Source of the DNA: MW101C3 sp943367595
GTDB lineage: Bacteria; Cyanobacteriota; Cyanobacteriia; PCC-6307; Cyanobiaceae
NCBI GenBank assembly: GCA_943367595.1
Contig: CALRJS020000008.1
Span: 44,171-108,170 of the forward strand
Reading direction: 5' to 3'
DNA: 64,000 nt
Under the pieces are notes generated by a model. That model made no database searches, had not been told where the DNA came from, and was given only the letters and a program-made list of their open reading frames with translations. The stretch's first letter is position 1; each line of letters starts with the position of its first letter. Made by a program: the position numbers and the translations under genes. Positions 61,959 to 64,000 of the stretch are shown here, piece by piece.

Positions 61959-62842
61959 ACGCCTGGCCGCCCGGCTTCGGCCTCCAGCGGCTGCTCGTTC
62001 CACCGCACGGCCCCGCTGCCCGCCGCCGGTGGGGGTGTGAGCTGCAGCTGCAGGGGCGGCTGCAGCTGCAGCACCAGAGAGCCTCGCGCTCCCTGCAGCT
62101 GGGTGCCTTCCCCCGATTCGCTGCTCAACTGGAGGCGCGTGGGCTGATCCAGTCGCAGGCGCAGCACGCCGGGACCACCGCCCGCCTGGCGCGCTTCCCG
62201 GCTCCATTGCTTCTGCGCCACCCCACGGGCCGCCTGCTGGAGGGGCCGCAGGTCGGGGTGGACCTGCAGCAGCAGGGCATTGCTGTCGGGTGGTTTCACT
62301 CGCTCCGCTTCCGTGAGCGGCGGCACGGGCCGCAGCGTGAGCTGGTTGGCCGCCGCCAGCTGTTGCTGTTGCAGATTCACGGCATAGATCAGGCCCGCGG
62401 TCAGCAGGCCATAGAGCACCGTGCCCTGCCAGCTGGTGAACACATCGATCGAGCCCGGCGTGAAGCGCCGCAGCAGCGAGGGCCGCTTGCTGTGCTCGTC
62501 GAGTGGGTGGGCCTGCAGCGGCAGGGCGGCGTTGAGTGCACCGGGTTCCAGGCTGAGGTGCTGCTCCAGCAGCGCCAGCATCGTGCGCAGGTAAGCGGCC
62601 TCCGGCAGGCGGTCACGCCAGCCCCGCTCCAGCGCCTCGATCACCGGGGTGCTGATGCGGGTTTCGGTGGCGAGCTGGCGCAGGCTCAGCCCCTGCTCCT
62701 CCCGCTTCTGGCGCAGCAGCCGGCCAAGCTGCAGCAGGGGATCTTCGGGTGCCGGTGGGGCCGAGGCCGCCGCCGACGGCTCCAGACGCAGGCGCCGCCG
62801 CAGGGCCTGGGGAAGCAGGGAGGTGATCCGGGGGCGCGGCAT
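61865..62842 (-). CDS. RodZ-like helix-turn-helix membrane protein
   Basis: About 325 aa from MPRPRITSL. An N-terminal HTH_25 domain (LGRLLRQKREEQGLSLRQLATETRISTPVIEALERG) is followed by a basic linker, one transmembrane helix (GTVLYGLLTAGLIYAVNL), a Gln-rich region and an extracytoplasmic beta-rich domain (LRLRLDQPTRLQLSSESGEG). This order is that of RodZ, the partner of MreB in cell-shape control, though identity as true RodZ is inferred. A GTG at 62878 would overlap the upstream gene by 20 bases. Confidence 0.78.
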   Translation of the reverse strand: MPRPRITSLLPQALRRRLRLEPSAAASAPPAPEDPLLQLGRLLRQKREEQGLSLRQLATETRISTPVIEALERGWRDRLPEAAYLRTMLALLEQHLSLEPGALNAALPLQAHPLDEHSKRPSLLRRFTPGSIDVFTSWQGTVLYGLLTAGLIYAVNLQQQQLAAANQLTLRPVPPLTEAERVKPPDSNALLLQVHPDLRPLQQAARGVAQKQWSREARQAGGGPGVLRLRLDQPTRLQLSSESGEGTQLQGARGSLVLQLQPPLQLQLTPPPAAGSGAVRWNEQPLEAEAGRPGVYRVPPAAARGSSAAAAPAAPASLAPPADRP

Positions 62843-62858
62843 CGGGGGCGGCGAAGGG

Positions 62859-63596
62859 TCAGTGCTGGTGTCCAGCACCGGAAGCAGGTTCGAACCATTG
62901 TCGAGCGTCGATGGGGCGCCACTGGCCCGGCAGCAGGGAGCCCAGCTGCAGATCCCCGATCGCCACCCGCAGCAGATCCAGCACCGGATGGCCCAGCAGG
63001 GCGGCGGTGCGGCGGATCTGCCGGTTCCGTCCTTCCCGCATTTTCACCTCCAGCAGGGTGCTGGCGGCCGATTGGCGCAGGCGGCGCAGCTGCACCGGCA
63101 GGGCGGCCTCGCCATCGAGCGCCACGCCTCGGCGCCATTGCGCCAGCGCGGCTTCGCTCGGGTGGCCCTTCACCAGCACCCGGTAGGTCTTGCCGTGGCC
63201 ATGGCGGGGATGGGTCAGTCGCAGGGTGAGGGCACCGTCGTTGGTGAGCAGCAGGGCGCCGCGGCTGTCGATGTCGAGCCGGCCCACCGGGTGCAGGCCG
63301 GTGCCCTCGGTGAGGGTCGCCGGCAGCAGATCCAGCACCGTGGGCCTGCCCTGCGGGTCATGGCAACTGCTCACCACACCGGCGGGTTTGTGCAGCAGCA
63401 GCGTCTGGCGGGGAGCGGCTGGGCGCAGCGGCTGACCGTCGAGCTCCACCAGATCGGTGCTGGCATCGGCCTGATCACCGAGGCCGGCCACGCTGCCGTT
63501 CACCCGCACCCGCCCCTGGAGCAGCAGATCCTCGGCCCGCCGCCGGGAGCAGACGCCGGCGGCGGCCAGCAGCTTCTGGAGTCGCACCCTTGGCAT
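62859..63596 (-). CDS. RsuA/RluB-family pseudouridine synthase
   Basis: Modifies a uridine in ribosomal RNA. The 245-aa protein has an N-terminal S4 domain (MPRVRLQKLLAAAGVCSRRRAEDLLLQGRVRVNG) and a catalytic domain with LLHKPAGVVSSCHDP, the catalytic Asp in VGRLDIDSRGALLLTNDG, YRVLVKG and EVKMREGRNRQIRR. Size and sequence fit RluB/RsuA rather than the RluA class; which rRNA position is modified is not determinable. It is followed after 16 bases by the HTH membrane protein. Confidence 0.92.
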   Translation of the reverse strand: MPRVRLQKLLAAAGVCSRRRAEDLLLQGRVRVNGSVAGLGDQADASTDLVELDGQPLRPAAPRQTLLLHKPAGVVSSCHDPQGRPTVLDLLPATLTEGTGLHPVGRLDIDSRGALLLTNDGALTLRLTHPRHGHGKTYRVLVKGHPSEAALAQWRRGVALDGEAALPVQLRRLRQSAASTLLEVKMREGRNRQIRRTAALLGHPVLDLLRVAIGDLQLGSLLPGQWRPIDARQWFEPASGAGHQH

Positions 63597-63798
63597 GGCA
63601 TCCGGCAGCGGCGGGCCCGGCGGCAGGTGCCGTCCGGGGCGGGCAGAGCCGCATTCTCTCCCGCGCCGGTGGAGGCTCCCCGCGCCGCCACCAAGCGTGG
63701 GGAAGGTGCCCAGCTAGCAGGCGCGGGGATGGTGCGCGACCGATCCGTGGTGGTAAATTACGAAACACAAACGTTTCCTAACCCTGCGAAACGCCACC

Positions 63799-64000
63799 AT
63801 GCCTTCCCCGCCCTTGGCCACGGTTGATGCTTCCAGTTCCTCCATGGCGAGCGGCGATCTGGTGCGCTCGTACCTGCGGGACATCGGCCGGGTGCCGCTG
63901 CTGAGCCATGAGCAGGAGATCACGCTGGGCCGCCAGGTGCAGGAGCTGATGCGTCTGGAGGAAACGGAGCTGGAGCTGGAGATGCGCGCCGGTGGGGTGA
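63799..64000 (+). CDS. Sigma-70 family RNA polymerase sigma factor (5' part only)
   Basis: The window ends after about 67 codons. The visible sequence has a short Ser-rich leader and then SGDLVRSYLRDIGRVPLLSH, EQEITLGRQVQELMRLEE, the sigma region 1.2 typical of RpoD-like group 1 or 2 cyanobacterial sigma factors. The short leader, without the long acidic region of the principal sigma, favours a group 2 alternative sigma. Upstream 63741-63798 is AT-richer than surroundings and includes TAAATTA, so a promoter probably lies there. Confidence 0.9.
   Translation, partial: MPSPPLATVDASSSSMASGDLVRSYLRDIGRVPLLSHEQEITLGRQVQELMRLEETELELEMRAGGV

Overview
The window is high-GC chromosomal DNA from a phycobilisome-bearing picocyanobacterium, most like Cyanobium or a freshwater/halotolerant Synechococcus. 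Evidence seen here: ChlH, BciB and a high-light-inducible protein (chlorophyll metabolism), PetH with a phycobilisome-linker-like N-terminus, the circadian kinase SasA, OpcA next to Zwf, and a long list of small families found mainly in cyanobacteria (DUF3038/DUF4335, DUF2949, DUF3318, DUF3386, DUF2811, DUF6447, CGLD27). Genus is inference; no rRNA is present. The gene content is mostly housekeeping, and no phage, insertion sequence, CRISPR array or defence island was seen.

Layout. 1-5 kb: an EnvZ/OmpR-like two-component pair, an EF-hand protein, a small membrane-protein pair, the DUF3038-DUF4335 pair and apt. 5.5-9.4 kb: a repeat-rich gap, DUF2949, a UbiH-like monooxygenase, an HLIP, a membrane protein and dapB. 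9.5-17.6 kb: chlH, folP, a TPMT-type methyltransferase, small genes, tpiA and an S4 protein. 17.6-24.5 kb: an ABC exporter, small proteins, a decayed GMC-oxidoreductase fragment, DUF3386 and carB. 24.6-29.2 kb: the DUF3318-rsfS-CGLD27-asparaginase run, initiator tRNA, and an intact GMC oxidoreductase. 29.2-38.1 kb: a repeat-rich gap, DUF2811, cbiX with a histidine-rich tail, SemiSWEET, pgpH, folD and a GGDEF/EAL protein. 38.2-41.2 kb: the crtE-PAP2-like-helicase operon. 41.2-48.1 kb, all minus strand: GAP-family protein, acylphosphatase, cobB, opcA, zwf, and petH behind its own terminator. 48.1-52.3 kb: an SRPBCC protein, a repeat-rich gap, tRNA-Glu, sasA and two exported proteins. 52.3-64 kb: pepN, a GHL10-type hydrolase, prs, an LCP protein, bciB-malQ, a RodZ-like HTH protein, an RsuA/RluB pseudouridine synthase and the start of a sigma-70 factor.

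How genes connect. ChlH and BciB act in chlorophyll synthesis, CrtE supplies the prenyl diphosphate for chlorophyll, carotenoid and quinone tails, and CbiX and CobB are early cobalamin enzymes. Zwf, OpcA, PetH and MalQ manage NADPH supply and glycogen/maltodextrin breakdown; SasA links such functions to the clock in other cyanobacteria. PgpH and the EAL protein imply c-di-AMP and c-di-GMP turnover.

The main signal not explained by genes is a set of degenerate micro-tandem arrays, with unit lengths of 7, 12, 15, 17, 18 or 20 bases and unrelated unit sequences. They fill several long intergenic gaps and also occur inside cobB and in a VPVYRQ-repeat protein gene. Other notable points are a GMC fragment about 89% identical to part of the intact gene 7.7 kb away, an EAL protein whose membrane-spanning N-terminus has no normal start codon, a terminator touching the next gene's start codon, and a hairpin covering a ribosome-binding site.
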